This document shows positions 45,374-54,281 of a stretch of 64,000 nucleotides of DNA, one piece after another. Made by a program: the position numbers and the translations under genes. Source of the DNA: 66-474 sp036278635 (GTDB lineage Bacteria; Pseudomonadota; Gammaproteobacteria; Xanthomonadales; Rhodanobacteraceae); NCBI GenBank assembly GCA_036278635.1, contig DASUKQ010000103.1:11396-75395 (forward strand), in the 5' to 3' direction. The first letter of the stretch is position 1. Each line of letters starts with the position of its first letter. Under the pieces are notes generated by a model. That model did not search any database and had not been told where the DNA came from. It saw nothing but the letters and a program-made list of their open reading frames with translations.

Positions 45374-47968
45374 CTATTTTTCGAAGCGCAGCGTTGCGGC
45401 AACCGCTTCGGTGCGCGAGGCGACCCCGATCTTGGCGAGGATCGCGGCGAGATGATGGTCGATCGTGCGCACCGACCGGTGCAGTCGTGCGGCAATCTCT
45501 GCGTTGGAGAGTCCTTCGCAAAGCAGGCGAAGCACCTCGGCTTCGCGCGTGGTCAGCCCGAAGGGATGGGCCCTCGTCGATGCGCGCCGACCGCGTGGCA
45601 CCCCGCGTACACCGGCCGCCTGCAGCGACTTGCGCAGGCGCTCGGCGTCGATCGGTGCGTCGAGTTGTTCGAACAACGCCAGGGCTTCGCGTTGCGCGGG
45701 CACATCGCCTTCGGCCAGCGCGCGTGCGCGTTCGTAGGGGCAACCGCGCGCGGCCCAGGCCGCAGCCGCCTCGCGCCAGTGTCCGTCGATCTGCAACGCG
45801 TACGGCAGGGCGCAGAAGGACGGTGCCTTGTCGAGCGCTCCGGCCTTCTGGAGCCACCAGCCGAGCTCGCCGAAAATCCAGGAACCGATGTCGGCTTCGA
45901 CATCAACCATCCATCCCGGTTCCACTTCGGCACGGATCGCGGCGACATCACCGCGCAACCAGGCCCACTCCGCACGCGCCGCGGCCACCCATCCGGTCCG
46001 GTTCAGTTCCCGCGTGGGCATCGCGAGTTCGAGCGCTTCGTCGAGCAGCGTTTGCGCGCGGGCGTCACCGCGCCGTGCGTGCAGGCGGCCGAGCACGACC
46101 AGCACGATGATGCGGCTGATCGGAGCCAGGCCGGGGATGCGCAGCACGGTTTCGGCGCGCGCTTCCGCATCGGTCCAGTCGCCCTGCCACAATGATACCT
46201 CGCTGCGGTAGGCGGCCATGTAATGGGCCCAGGAGTCCAGGTCGCGCTGCTCGCACCAGGCGATGCCGTGGGCGAGGATTGCGTGGGCGTCTCCATGGTG
46301 TCCGGTCGTTCCTGCGGTATAGCCGAGATTCGTGAACGCACGTGCCGCGTGTTCCTCGAACCCGCCTTCCTGCGCGAGGGCAAGACTGCGTTCGAGGTCG
46401 GCGCGACCGGCCTGCTCGTCGCCCGCGTCCAGCTTGGCGGTGCCGATATTGTTGAGCGCGTGGATCTGGGTTTCGCGATCGCGAACCGCGAGGGCCAGCG
46501 CCAGCGCCTTGTTGCCCCAGTGCAGGGAGGGCCCGGTCTCCATCGCCAGCATGTGCAATTGAGAAAGGTTGCTGTAGGCCATCGCCAACTCGCGCCCCGG
46601 CGGCAATGCTTCCAGTGTCGTGATGGCGTTGCGTGCATGGTCCCGGGCGGCGGCGGTCTGGCCTCCGTGGAACCAGTGCAGGCGCGACAGCGAGCGCATC
46701 GCATCGCCGGCCTTGCGCAAGTCGCCTGTCGCCCGCCACAGCGCGAGCGCGGATTCGCGTGCCTCGATGGCTTCTTCGATCATCCCGGTCAGGTAGTCCT
46801 CGTAGGAAAGCCAATCGAGCAGCTCGGCGCGGCGCGCGTCGGGCAGGGCGTCGGCATGCGTCAACGCGTTGCGCAGGTGCTCGGCCGCTTCCTTGTGGGC
46901 GCTGCGTCGGCGCGCCTCGTCGGCGGCGCGTGGTGCCAGGCGCAGCACGGCCTCGGCATCGCCGGCGCGCGCGGCGTGGTGGGCGAGCCGCGCCAGCGGA
47001 ACCTGCAGGCGCGCTTCGGCGTGTTCGAGGGCCGCGAGCACACGCGCATGCAGGCCACGCGCGGCGGGTGCCGGCAGCGCCGATTCGACGGCGGCCCGGG
47101 CGATCTCATGGCGAAACACCAGTGCATCGCCGGTGGCCAGCAACAGCCCGGAGTCGAGGCACTCCTCCAGCGTCGCGGCGTCCGGCGCGAGCAGCTCCTG
47201 GACCAGCCATGGTTCGATCTTCGCGGGCACGATGCTGGCCAGTCGCACGACGTCCTGCGCCCCGCGTGAAAGCCGGGCGAAGCGCGAAAGCACGAGGTCC
47301 TGCACCCCGTGCGGCATGCCGTCGCCACCGTGCCGCAGCAGTTCGGTCACGAAGAACGGATTGCCCCGCGTTGCCGGGTAGATCCCTTCGGCCGAACGCA
47401 ACGCGCGGCGGGCCAATGTTTCGACACCTGCGGGTGTCAACCGCGGAAGCTCGATGCGCGTGACGGCGCCGGCCGGCAACTCGCCCATCAGGCGCCTCAA
47501 GGGATGCGCCGCGCCGACTTCATCGTCACGGAACGAGATGGCGAGCAGGCACGGGACGTGCTCGATGCGCCGGCCGAGGAACTTCAGAAGGTCCAGCGTC
47601 GCCGCATCGGCCCAGTGCACGTCCTCGACCACCAGCAGCACCGTCCGGCGGCTGCGGGCCAGGGCTGCCAGCACGGCTTCGAACAGGGCGAACCGGTCGC
47701 CGGCTGCCGCCAGGGCTTCGCCGAGCCCGGTCTCCGTCGATCGCGCGATGTCGTAAAGCGGCGCGAGCGGGTTGGGCGTCTGCAGCGCATCGCAGCCGCC
47801 CCACCACAGCGCAACGTCGCTTCGTTGCGAGGCCAGCGCGCGCAGCAGACTGGTCTTGCCGATGCCGGCTTCGCCCGCCACCAGCGCCGTGTGGCCGCTG
47901 CCGCCGGCCACGTTGCGCAGGCAATCGTGCAATTGCCGCAACGTTGCATCGCGTTCGACGAGGTCCAT
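45374..47968 (-). CDS. Large ATP-binding LuxR-family transcriptional regulator (LAL/MalT-like)
   Basis: An 864-residue STAND-type regulator. The N-terminal AAA/NACHT-like ATPase has Walker A GEAGIGKTS near residue 35 and Walker B LLVVEDVHWAD near 115. A long helical TPR region spans about 330-780. The C-terminal LuxR HTH reads LTTREAEVLRLLCEGLSNAE with RSVRTIDHHLAAILAKI. ATP or ligand binding probably drives oligomerisation and activation. ATG 47968 has GAAGG at 7 bases. The downstream DUF4242 genes are its likely targets or partners. The open frame extends far upstream over trpF but is not coding there. Confidence 0.92.
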   Translation of the reverse strand: MDLVERDATLRQLHDCLRNVAGGSGHTALVAGEAGIGKTSLLRALASQRSDVALWWGGCDALQTPNPLAPLYDIARSTETGLGEALAAAGDRFALFEAVLAALARSRRTVLLVVEDVHWADAATLDLLKFLGRRIEHVPCLLAISFRDDEVGAAHPLRRLMGELPAGAVTRIELPRLTPAGVETLARRALRSAEGIYPATRGNPFFVTELLRHGGDGMPHGVQDLVLSRFARLSRGAQDVVRLASIVPAKIEPWLVQELLAPDAATLEECLDSGLLLATGDALVFRHEIARAAVESALPAPAARGLHARVLAALEHAEARLQVPLARLAHHAARAGDAEAVLRLAPRAADEARRRSAHKEAAEHLRNALTHADALPDARRAELLDWLSYEDYLTGMIEEAIEARESALALWRATGDLRKAGDAMRSLSRLHWFHGGQTAAARDHARNAITTLEALPPGRELAMAYSNLSQLHMLAMETGPSLHWGNKALALALAVRDRETQIHALNNIGTAKLDAGDEQAGRADLERSLALAQEGGFEEHAARAFTNLGYTAGTTGHHGDAHAILAHGIAWCEQRDLDSWAHYMAAYRSEVSLWQGDWTDAEARAETVLRIPGLAPISRIIVLVVLGRLHARRGDARAQTLLDEALELAMPTRELNRTGWVAAARAEWAWLRGDVAAIRAEVEPGWMVDVEADIGSWIFGELGWWLQKAGALDKAPSFCALPYALQIDGHWREAAAAWAARGCPYERARALAEGDVPAQREALALFEQLDAPIDAERLRKSLQAAGVRGVPRGRRASTRAHPFGLTTREAEVLRLLCEGLSNAEIAARLHRSVRTIDHHLAAILAKIGVASRTEAVAATLRFEK

Positions 47969-48262
47969 CGTGGTACCTTCAGGCCTCGGCAAGGCCGGCG
48001 CATTGCCCCGACCGTCCACCGAGATGATAACCATGGCGCCCGACCCGTGCAGCGCAGCGGAATGGCGTACGCACCGCGCTGCGTGGCGCGTCGCCTTCAT
48101 CCAACCGAAATATCCGGCAGAATGGAAGCTTCCTGCGGAATGACGCCGGGATGGCAAGACCATGAATCGGAAAATGCACGCAAACAGGCGCGAACCGCAG
48201 CGGAGCCATCTGCGTCCATTCGTGTTCGTTCGCGGACGGTTTTCGCTTTTCAGTCCGGCTCC

Positions 48263-48913
48263 GTGAGCAGAACGCGAGTCAAGATCTGCGGGGTCACCCG
48301 CGTCGAGGACGCCTTGCTCGCGTGCGAACTGGGCGCGGACGCGATTGGCATGGTGATGACGCCCACCAGCCCCCGCTGCGTGTCGATCGAGCGCGCCCGC
48401 GCAATCCGAGACGCGCTGCCGGGGTTCGTGGATGCCGTCGTATTGACCCACGGGCTCCCCGTTGAAACGCTGCGCGCAATCATCGATGGCGTGCGGCCAG
48501 ACCTCGTGCAGTTCCATGGTTCGGAGAGTGCCGCGTTCTGTGACTCGTGCGGCGTGCGTTACCTGAAGGCGCTGGGCATGGCGGGCGACGTGGATGTCCG
48601 TGCGATCGCCGCCGAACACGTCCATGCCGCGGGCTTCGTGCTCGATGGCCATCCGCCGGGCCAGCAGGGCGGGCAGGGCAGGGTCTTCGACTGGTCGCGC
48701 GTGCCGCACGACCTCGGCCGCCCGATCCTGTTGGCCGGCGGATTGAATGCGGGAAATGTCGGCGACGCGATCCGGACGGTCCACCCGTGGGCGGTCGACC
48801 TCGCGAGCGGCGTCGAATCGTCGCCCGGCATCAAGGACGCCGGCAAAATGCGTGCGTTCTTTGCGGCCGTCGGGAATGTCGACGCAGGGTCGTCCGCGAA
48901 TGAACACAATTGA
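48263..48913 (+). CDS. trpF: Phosphoribosylanthranilate isomerase
   Basis: A 216-residue TIM-barrel enzyme of tryptophan synthesis. It begins TRVKICGVTRVEDA with the catalytic Cys; the catalytic Asp is in PWAVDLASGVESSPGIKD. QFHGSES and LLAGGLNAGNV are family blocks. The start is GTG 48263. It is divergent from the LuxR-type regulator, with 294 bp between starts in which I see no gene. trpF, trpB and trpA follow in order. Confidence 0.95.
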   Translation: MSRTRVKICGVTRVEDALLACELGADAIGMVMTPTSPRCVSIERARAIRDALPGFVDAVVLTHGLPVETLRAIIDGVRPDLVQFHGSESAAFCDSCGVRYLKALGMAGDVDVRAIAAEHVHAAGFVLDGHPPGQQGGQGRVFDWSRVPHDLGRPILLAGGLNAGNVGDAIRTVHPWAVDLASGVESSPGIKDAGKMRAFFAAVGNVDAGSSANEHN

Positions 48914-49011
48914 ACGCAAAGATCCCGGGACGGACCGCACCATTCGCGTCCCCCGGGGTTCATTTGCGGACCGAATCGTTTGCTCCGATGCGCCTCGAGG
49001 CCCTTGATCCG

Positions 49012-50220
49012 ATGGAATTCATTGACTATCACGCATGGCCCGACGCCCACGGCCATTTTGGTTCGTACGGCGGCACTTTCGTTGCCGAAACCCTGGTCGC
49101 GCCGCTGCAGGAACTCACCGCCGCGTACACGCATCTGCGCGACGATGCCGCGTTCCAGCGCGAGTTTGCCGACGACCTCAGGAACTACGTGGGGCGCCCC
49201 TCGCCGATCTATCACGCCAGGCGCTTGTCCGAACGCGTCGGTGGCGCACAGATCCTGCTGAAGCGCGAGGACCTGAACCACACCGGTGCGCACAAGATCA
49301 ACAACACCGTCGGCCAGGCGCTGGTCGCGCGCGCGATGGGCAAGACCCGGATCATCGCCGAAACCGGCGCCGGCCAGCACGGTGTCGCCGCCGCCACCGT
49401 GTGCGCGCGTTTCGGGATGCAGTGCGTCGTGTACATGGGCGCTGTCGACATCGAGCGCCAGAAGATCAACGTGTACCGGATGAAGTTGCTGGGCGCGGAG
49501 GTGATCCCCGTGACGTCCGGCTCGCAAACGCTGAAGGATGCACTCAACGAAGCGTTGCGCGACTGGGTGACCAACGTCGCCGACACCTTCTACATCATCG
49601 GCACCGTCGCCGGGCCGCATCCGTATCCGATGATGGTGCGCGATTTCAACGCGGTGGTCGGGCGCGAAGCACGTGCGCAAATGCTGGAGCAGTTCGGCCA
49701 CCTGCCGGACGTGCTGACCGCGTGCGTGGGCGGTGGCTCGAATGCGATCGGCCTGTTCCACGCGTTCCTCAACGACCGCGACGTCCGCATCGTCGGCGCC
49801 GAGGCGGCGGGCGAGGGCATCGCGACCGGCCACCACGCGGCGTCGCTGGCAGCCGGCCGCCCCGGCGTACTGCACGGCAACCGCACGTATGTACTTTGCG
49901 ACGACGACGGCCAGATCACCGAAACGCATTCGGTGTCGGCGGGCCTGGATTACCCCGGCGTCGGCCCCGAACACGCCTTCCTGAAGGACACCGGCCGCGC
50001 CGAATACGTCGGCGTCACCGACGACGAGGCGCTGGCAGCCTTCCACCTGCTGTGTGAAACCGAAGGCATCCTCGCGGCACTGGAATCCAGCCACGCGGTG
50101 GCGCAGGCGATCAAGCTCGCGCGCGAAATGCCGAAGGACAAATTGATTCTGTGCAATCTTTCCGGGCGTGGCGACAAGGACGTGCACACGATCGCGCAGC
50201 GCGAGCACATCGAGCTATGA
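49012..50220 (+). CDS. trpB: Tryptophan synthase beta chain
   Basis: A 402-residue PLP enzyme joining indole and serine. Conserved parts are HFGSYGGTFVAETL at the start, the PLP lysine in REDLNHTGAHKINN, the GAGQHGVAAA loop, and CVGGGSNAIG for phosphate binding. ATG 49012 gives the family length. ATG 48988 and TTG 48910, which overlaps the trpF stop, are in frame and would add 8 or 34 residues. It overlaps trpA by four bases. Confidence 0.96.
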   Translation: MEFIDYHAWPDAHGHFGSYGGTFVAETLVAPLQELTAAYTHLRDDAAFQREFADDLRNYVGRPSPIYHARRLSERVGGAQILLKREDLNHTGAHKINNTVGQALVARAMGKTRIIAETGAGQHGVAAATVCARFGMQCVVYMGAVDIERQKINVYRMKLLGAEVIPVTSGSQTLKDALNEALRDWVTNVADTFYIIGTVAGPHPYPMMVRDFNAVVGREARAQMLEQFGHLPDVLTACVGGGSNAIGLFHAFLNDRDVRIVGAEAAGEGIATGHHAASLAAGRPGVLHGNRTYVLCDDDGQITETHSVSAGLDYPGVGPEHAFLKDTGRAEYVGVTDDEALAAFHLLCETEGILAALESSHAVAQAIKLAREMPKDKLILCNLSGRGDKDVHTIAQREHIEL

Positions 50221-51050
50221 CCGCGCGACTCGGACCCCTGGACTCCGGGCCCGGCAATCGCATCAGCGGGCGATTTGCCGAATTGCACGCGCACAGGCGC
50301 ACCGCGCTGATTCCGTACATCACGGCGGGCGATCCTTTGCCCGGCGCGACGGTCGCGGTGATGCACGCGCTGGTCGAGGCCGGCGCCAATCTCATCGAAC
50401 TCGGCATGCCGTTCTCCGACCCGATGGCGGATGGTCCCGTGATCCAGCACGCCGACGAGCGGGCGTTGCACAACAAGGTCGGAATCGTGGACATTCTGCG
50501 CTGGGTGCGCGAATTCCGAGAACGCGACGCGGAGACGCCGGTCGTGTTGATGGGCTACCTCAATCCCGTGGCCATCCACGGCATCGAACGCTTCGCACGC
50601 GAGGCAGCCGACGCTGGCGTGGACGGCGTGCTCGTCGTCGATTGCCCGATCGAGGAAGATGCCATTTTGCAACCGCTCCGCGACGCGGGGTTGCAGCGTA
50701 TCCTGCTTGTGGCGCCGACCACTTCCGATGCGCGGCTCGCCCGCGCGGTCGAGGCTGCGGAAGGCTATCTCTACTACGTATCCTTCGCCGGCATTACGGG
50801 CGCGGCGAAATTGTCCACGGCCGGCATCAGATCAAGCGTGGCGGACCTGCGCAGGCGCGCGGCGGTGCCGGTTGCCGTGGGGTTCGGCATCAGGGACGCT
50901 GTCAGCGCGGTCGCGGTTGCGGAATTTGCCGATGCGGTGGTGATCGGCTCGGCCCTGGTCGCGCAGCTCGCCACGAGCGCGGACGCAGGGGATGCATGCC
51001 GGCTTGCGCGGCGGTTCCTGGCCCCGATCCGTGCGGCCCTCGACCGGTAG
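50217..51050 (+). CDS. trpA: Tryptophan synthase alpha chain
   Basis: A 277-residue TIM-barrel subunit cleaving indole-3-glycerol phosphate. The catalytic Glu is in LIELGMPFSDPMADGP and Asp in VDGVLVVDCP. YVSFAGITGA and VGFGIRDA line the phosphate site. ATG 50217 overlaps the trpB stop. In many Gammaproteobacteria accD follows directly; here a four-gene respiratory cluster intervenes. Confidence 0.96.
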   Translation: MTARLGPLDSGPGNRISGRFAELHAHRRTALIPYITAGDPLPGATVAVMHALVEAGANLIELGMPFSDPMADGPVIQHADERALHNKVGIVDILRWVREFRERDAETPVVLMGYLNPVAIHGIERFAREAADAGVDGVLVVDCPIEEDAILQPLRDAGLQRILLVAPTTSDARLARAVEAAEGYLYYVSFAGITGAAKLSTAGIRSSVADLRRRAAVPVAVGFGIRDAVSAVAVAEFADAVVIGSALVAQLATSADAGDACRLARRFLAPIRAALDR

Positions 51051-51075
51051 CGGCACCCACGCCAATTGGTGCAAT

Positions 51076-51089
51076 TTGACCTGGATCAA
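51076..51089 (+). promoter_or_regulatory. FNR/ANR/DNR-like box upstream of the haem-copper cluster
   Basis: TTGAC-CTGG-ATCAA differs from the consensus TTGAT-N4-ATCAA at one base. Its centre is 65 bp before the ATG at 51148. A class II arrangement would put transcription start near 51124, with TAAACA (51112-51117) as a possible -10. It suggests control by low oxygen or nitric oxide. Confidence 0.6.
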
Positions 51090-51147
51090 TTCATGTGACG
51101 TGATATCGGAGTAAACACGTCTGCTTTCACGACGGGCAGGAGGGGCC

Positions 51148-52068
51148 ATGGTCCTGCAGGATGTCGTTTGGACGATCTGGCTTGTCGGGGCAGCCATCAT
51201 CGCCTTGGGGTTCATTTTCATCATCGTGCAGGCCGGCAAGCCGGCGGACGACGAGGAAACGCGCAAGGCCACGCACACCTCGCATGTATTGCAGGCGTGG
51301 GCGTTCGTGGTGTTGTTCGTCGCCTTCGTGGTCGGCAGTTGGGCCACGCTGCGCAACTTTCCCATTCCGCCGCAATCCGGCACGCTCGACGCACAACAGG
51401 TCGTCGAAGTGGTCGGGCGCCAGTGGTCGTGGCAGATCAAGCCCGACACCGTGCAGGCGGGCAGCGTCGTGGAGTTCCGCGTCACCAGCGATGACGTCAA
51501 CCACGGCTTCGCCTTGTACGCGCCCGATGGCCGCATCGTGACGCAGACCCAGGCGATGCCGGGTTACACCAACAAACTCTTGTACACCTTCGACAAGCCC
51601 GGCATGTACAAGGTGCAATGCCTCGAGTATTGCGGCCTGGCGCACGCGGCGATGAACCATGACTTCAAGGTGGTCGCGGCTGGCGAAGCCGCTTCCGGGG
51701 CGGTGGCGACCCCAGCGGTCGCGAGGGCTGCCGGGCCGACCGGTGCGGAACTCGGGGCGAAGGTGTACAGCGAGAAATGCGCGGTCTGCCACCAGGCAAG
51801 GGGCGAGGGGATGCCGAACGTGTTCCCGCCGCTGGCCGGCGATCCGGTGGTGACGGCGGCCGACGCGACCGAGCACATCACGACCGTACTGCACGGTACC
51901 CACGGCCGGGTAATCAACGGCACGACCTATCCCGCGCAGATGCCCGGTTGGGCCAGCCAGCTCACCGATGAGGAAGTTGCTGCCGTGATCAACCACGAGC
52001 GGACGAGTTGGGGCAACCATGCACCGACGGTGACCGTCGCGGACGTGGCGAAGCTGCGCAATCCATGA
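51148..52068 (+). CDS. Haem-copper reductase subunit II with CuA and C-terminal cytochrome c
   Basis: A 306-residue membrane-anchored electron-entry subunit. Two transmembrane helices lie at about residues 5-28 and 47-70. A periplasmic cupredoxin domain follows, with a complete CuA set: His119, Cys158, Cys162, His166 and Met169 (CX3CX3HX2M). A fused class I cytochrome c then has CAVCH at residues 211-215 and a likely Met ligand in AQMPGW. AGGAGGGG precedes ATG 51148. The layout is caa3-like, but the partner subunit I lacks the oxygen-reductase tyrosine, so this may be the NorS-type subunit of an sNOR-like enzyme. Confidence 0.9.
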   Translation: MVLQDVVWTIWLVGAAIIALGFIFIIVQAGKPADDEETRKATHTSHVLQAWAFVVLFVAFVVGSWATLRNFPIPPQSGTLDAQQVVEVVGRQWSWQIKPDTVQAGSVVEFRVTSDDVNHGFALYAPDGRIVTQTQAMPGYTNKLLYTFDKPGMYKVQCLEYCGLAHAAMNHDFKVVAAGEAASGAVATPAVARAAGPTGAELGAKVYSEKCAVCHQARGEGMPNVFPPLAGDPVVTAADATEHITTVLHGTHGRVINGTTYPAQMPGWASQLTDEEVAAVINHERTSWGNHAPTVTVADVAKLRNP

Positions 52069-52110
52069 TGTTGCCGGCGACTGCCAGTCGAGACCCGCGC
52101 AGCCGCCAGG

Positions 52111-52141
52111 GTCGCGTCGACCGGTTTGGTATCGACGCGAC
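52111..52141 (+). promoter_or_regulatory. Stem-loop between subunit II and subunit I genes
   Basis: A perfect 10-bp stem, GTCGCGTCGA and TCGACGCGAC, with an 11-base loop lies in the 100-bp gap. It has no T-tract. It may stabilise or process the message so that subunits are made at different levels. This is an inference from position only. Confidence 0.5.
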
Positions 52142-52168
52142 GGCACACTGAACGAGGAGGGCATGACC

Positions 52169-53692
52169 ATGGCATCAACCACCCTGTACCCCGAGGACGA
52201 ACGGCTCGCCGGCGGCGCACGGGCTGCCCTCAACCTGTACCTCGTAACGGCGCTGGTGTTGTTCGTGGCGATGATGCTGATCGGGCTGACCATGCGCTCG
52301 TCACAGGCCACCTGGCTCGGCGTGCCACCGGCGATGTTCTACAAGCTCCTGTCGATGCACGGCGCAGGCATGGTCGGCACCATGGTGCTGGCCAGCACCG
52401 CAGTGATGTGGTTCTTCCTGCGCAAGTACGTCAAGTTGCACCTGTGGGCGTTCGTCACCAATTACGTATTGTTCATGCTGGGTGCGGTCTGCATCATCAT
52501 CGCGATCTTCGGCGGGGGCTACGCGGCGCTGTGGACGTTCCTGTACCCCCTGCCCACCCACGGCGTGGGCATGTGGAGCCCGCATGCCGCGGCGTTGTTC
52601 ATGCTCGGCTACCTGCTGATCGGCGTGGGCATGCTGATCTTCTACCTCGACGCGGCGGCCGGGATCATCAAGGTGTACGGCAACCTCGGCCGCGCGATGG
52701 GCTGGCAGTGGCTGTTCGGCGGCGAGGTCGATCCCAACCATTCCAAGACGGTGGTCGCGAGCACCAGCATGATCATCGCGAACTCGCTGGGTATCCTCGC
52801 CGGCGCCGTGGTGCTGGTGATGAGCCTGGTCAACATCTTCTATCCGCAGGTCGCGCTGGATGCGTTGTTCACCAAGACGCTGATCTACTGGTTCGGCCAC
52901 ATGTACATCAACGCCGCGATCTACATGGGCGTGATCGCAATCTACGAGCTGTTGTCGCGCTATACCGGCAAGCCCTATCCGCTCTCGCGCGTGTTCGTGT
53001 GGGGCTGGGCCGCGACCACTGTATTCGTGATCACCGTGTTCCCGCATCACCTGCTGATGGACTACGCCGAGCCGCACTGGTTCCTCGTCATGGGCCAGAT
53101 CGTTTCGTGGACCTCAGGCTTCCCCGTTGTGGTGGTGACCGCATGGGGCGCGTTCACCAACCTGTATCGGGCCAACATGCGGTGGAGCATGCCGCCACGG
53201 CTGCTGCTGCTGTCGTTGTTCGGCTGGATTGCGGGCGGGTTCGGCGCCGTGCTGGACAGCACCATCCGCATCAACCGCGTCATGCACAACACCCAATGGG
53301 TACCTGGACACTTCCATTTCTACCTGTTGCTGGGCGTGCTCGCGATGGTGCTCGCGTTCATGTACCACCTCATCGGCGAACGGCAGCATGCGCCGCCCAA
53401 CTCGAGTGCCGACCGGGTCGGCTTCCCGATCTACGTGGGCGGCGCGCTGATCTTCCTGCTGGCGTTCCTCGATGCGGGGCACCTGAGCGTACCGCGGCGC
53501 ATGGCCGAGCACCTGCAAGCCTGGACGTTCACCGACGGGATCGGTTCGATCGGTGCAATCCTGGTGGTGCTGGCGATGCTGTATTTCGCGGTCAGGATCA
53601 GCGTCGGGTTGCTCAAGGCGCCACCTCCTGCGACGGCCGGGGCGCGGTTACCCGGGGGGTCGGGTGTCGGTACTCCGGACGCTACTGGTTAG
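52169..53692 (+). CDS. Haem-copper reductase subunit I, NO-reductase-like (sNOR candidate)
   Basis: A 507-residue polytopic membrane protein with about 12 helices. The haem and CuB ligands are all visible: His64 (SMHGAGM), His244 (FGHMYIN), His293-His294 (FPHHLL), and His381 and His383 (VPGHFHF). Oxygen reductases of types A and B have HPxVY, with Tyr four residues after the first CuB His; here that position is Asn248. This loss is the mark of NO-reductase-type families. GAGGAGG lies 8 bases before ATG 52169; ATG 52163 is too close to it. A divergent oxygen reductase is the alternative. Confidence 0.88.
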   Translation: MASTTLYPEDERLAGGARAALNLYLVTALVLFVAMMLIGLTMRSSQATWLGVPPAMFYKLLSMHGAGMVGTMVLASTAVMWFFLRKYVKLHLWAFVTNYVLFMLGAVCIIIAIFGGGYAALWTFLYPLPTHGVGMWSPHAAALFMLGYLLIGVGMLIFYLDAAAGIIKVYGNLGRAMGWQWLFGGEVDPNHSKTVVASTSMIIANSLGILAGAVVLVMSLVNIFYPQVALDALFTKTLIYWFGHMYINAAIYMGVIAIYELLSRYTGKPYPLSRVFVWGWAATTVFVITVFPHHLLMDYAEPHWFLVMGQIVSWTSGFPVVVVTAWGAFTNLYRANMRWSMPPRLLLLSLFGWIAGGFGAVLDSTIRINRVMHNTQWVPGHFHFYLLLGVLAMVLAFMYHLIGERQHAPPNSSADRVGFPIYVGGALIFLLAFLDAGHLSVPRRMAEHLQAWTFTDGIGSIGAILVVLAMLYFAVRISVGLLKAPPPATAGARLPGGSGVGTPDATG

Positions 53693-54281
53693 CCTTGTCC
53701 TGGTTGCAGCGGGCATCGGCGTACTGGCCGAGGTCACCGACGGATTTCGTGCCTATACCACCGAGACGGCCCGCCGTATCCGCGTCCGGGAACACCCGCG
53801 TGCCGTGCCACCGTTGCCGTTGCAGACCGCCAGCGGCGCGCGCACCGATTTCGGTGCCTTGCGCGGGCGCTGGCTGCTGGTCGACTTCATCTACACGCGT
53901 TGCACCACGTATTGCTCGGTGCAGGGCAGCGAGTTCGCGCGCCTCCAGGACGAGCTGGCCGGGCCGATCGCCGCGGGCAAGGTCACGTTGCTCAGCGTCA
54001 GTTTCGATCCCGGGCGCGACGATCCCGCCGCGTTGGCACGCTACCAGCGCCTGCACGGCGCGCGCGGCAACGGCTGGATCGCGGCACGCCCGGTCGATGC
54101 GGCCGACCTGACCGAGTTGATGGACGTGTTCGGCGTCGTCGCCGTGCCGGATGGCTTGGGCGGATTCGTGCACAACGCCGCGATCGCCGTCGTCGATCCC
54201 TGGGGGCGGCTCGTCGGGATCATGGACTGGGACGATTCGCGGGGCGCGGTTCGCTACGTCACGCGGCGGTTGTCGCCATGA
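53664..54281 (+). CDS. SCO1/SenC-family copper chaperone
   Basis: A 205-residue membrane-tethered thioredoxin-fold protein that delivers copper to CuA or CuB sites. One N-terminal helix (LLVSLVLVAAGIGVLA) anchors it. The copper-binding CX3C is in TRCTTYCSVQG, and a distal His is in FVHNAAI. GTG 53664 follows a G-rich ribosome site and overlaps the end of subunit I by 29 bp, so it is part of the same operon. Confidence 0.88.
   Translation: MSVLRTLLVSLVLVAAGIGVLAEVTDGFRAYTTETARRIRVREHPRAVPPLPLQTASGARTDFGALRGRWLLVDFIYTRCTTYCSVQGSEFARLQDELAGPIAAGKVTLLSVSFDPGRDDPAALARYQRLHGARGNGWIAARPVDAADLTELMDVFGVVAVPDGLGGFVHNAAIAVVDPWGRLVGIMDWDDSRGAVRYVTRRLSP

Noticed and set aside
47969..48943. N-terminal extension of the LuxR-type regulator over trpF
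   Set aside because: The frame stays open but covers trpF on the other strand; ATG 47968 has a ribosome site and begins the ATPase domain correctly.
51148..53692. Ordinary caa3 cytochrome c oxidase operon
   Set aside because: The H-x3-Y tyrosine of subunit I is replaced by Asn248 and no subunit III gene is present, so a plain oxygen reductase call was not kept as the first choice.
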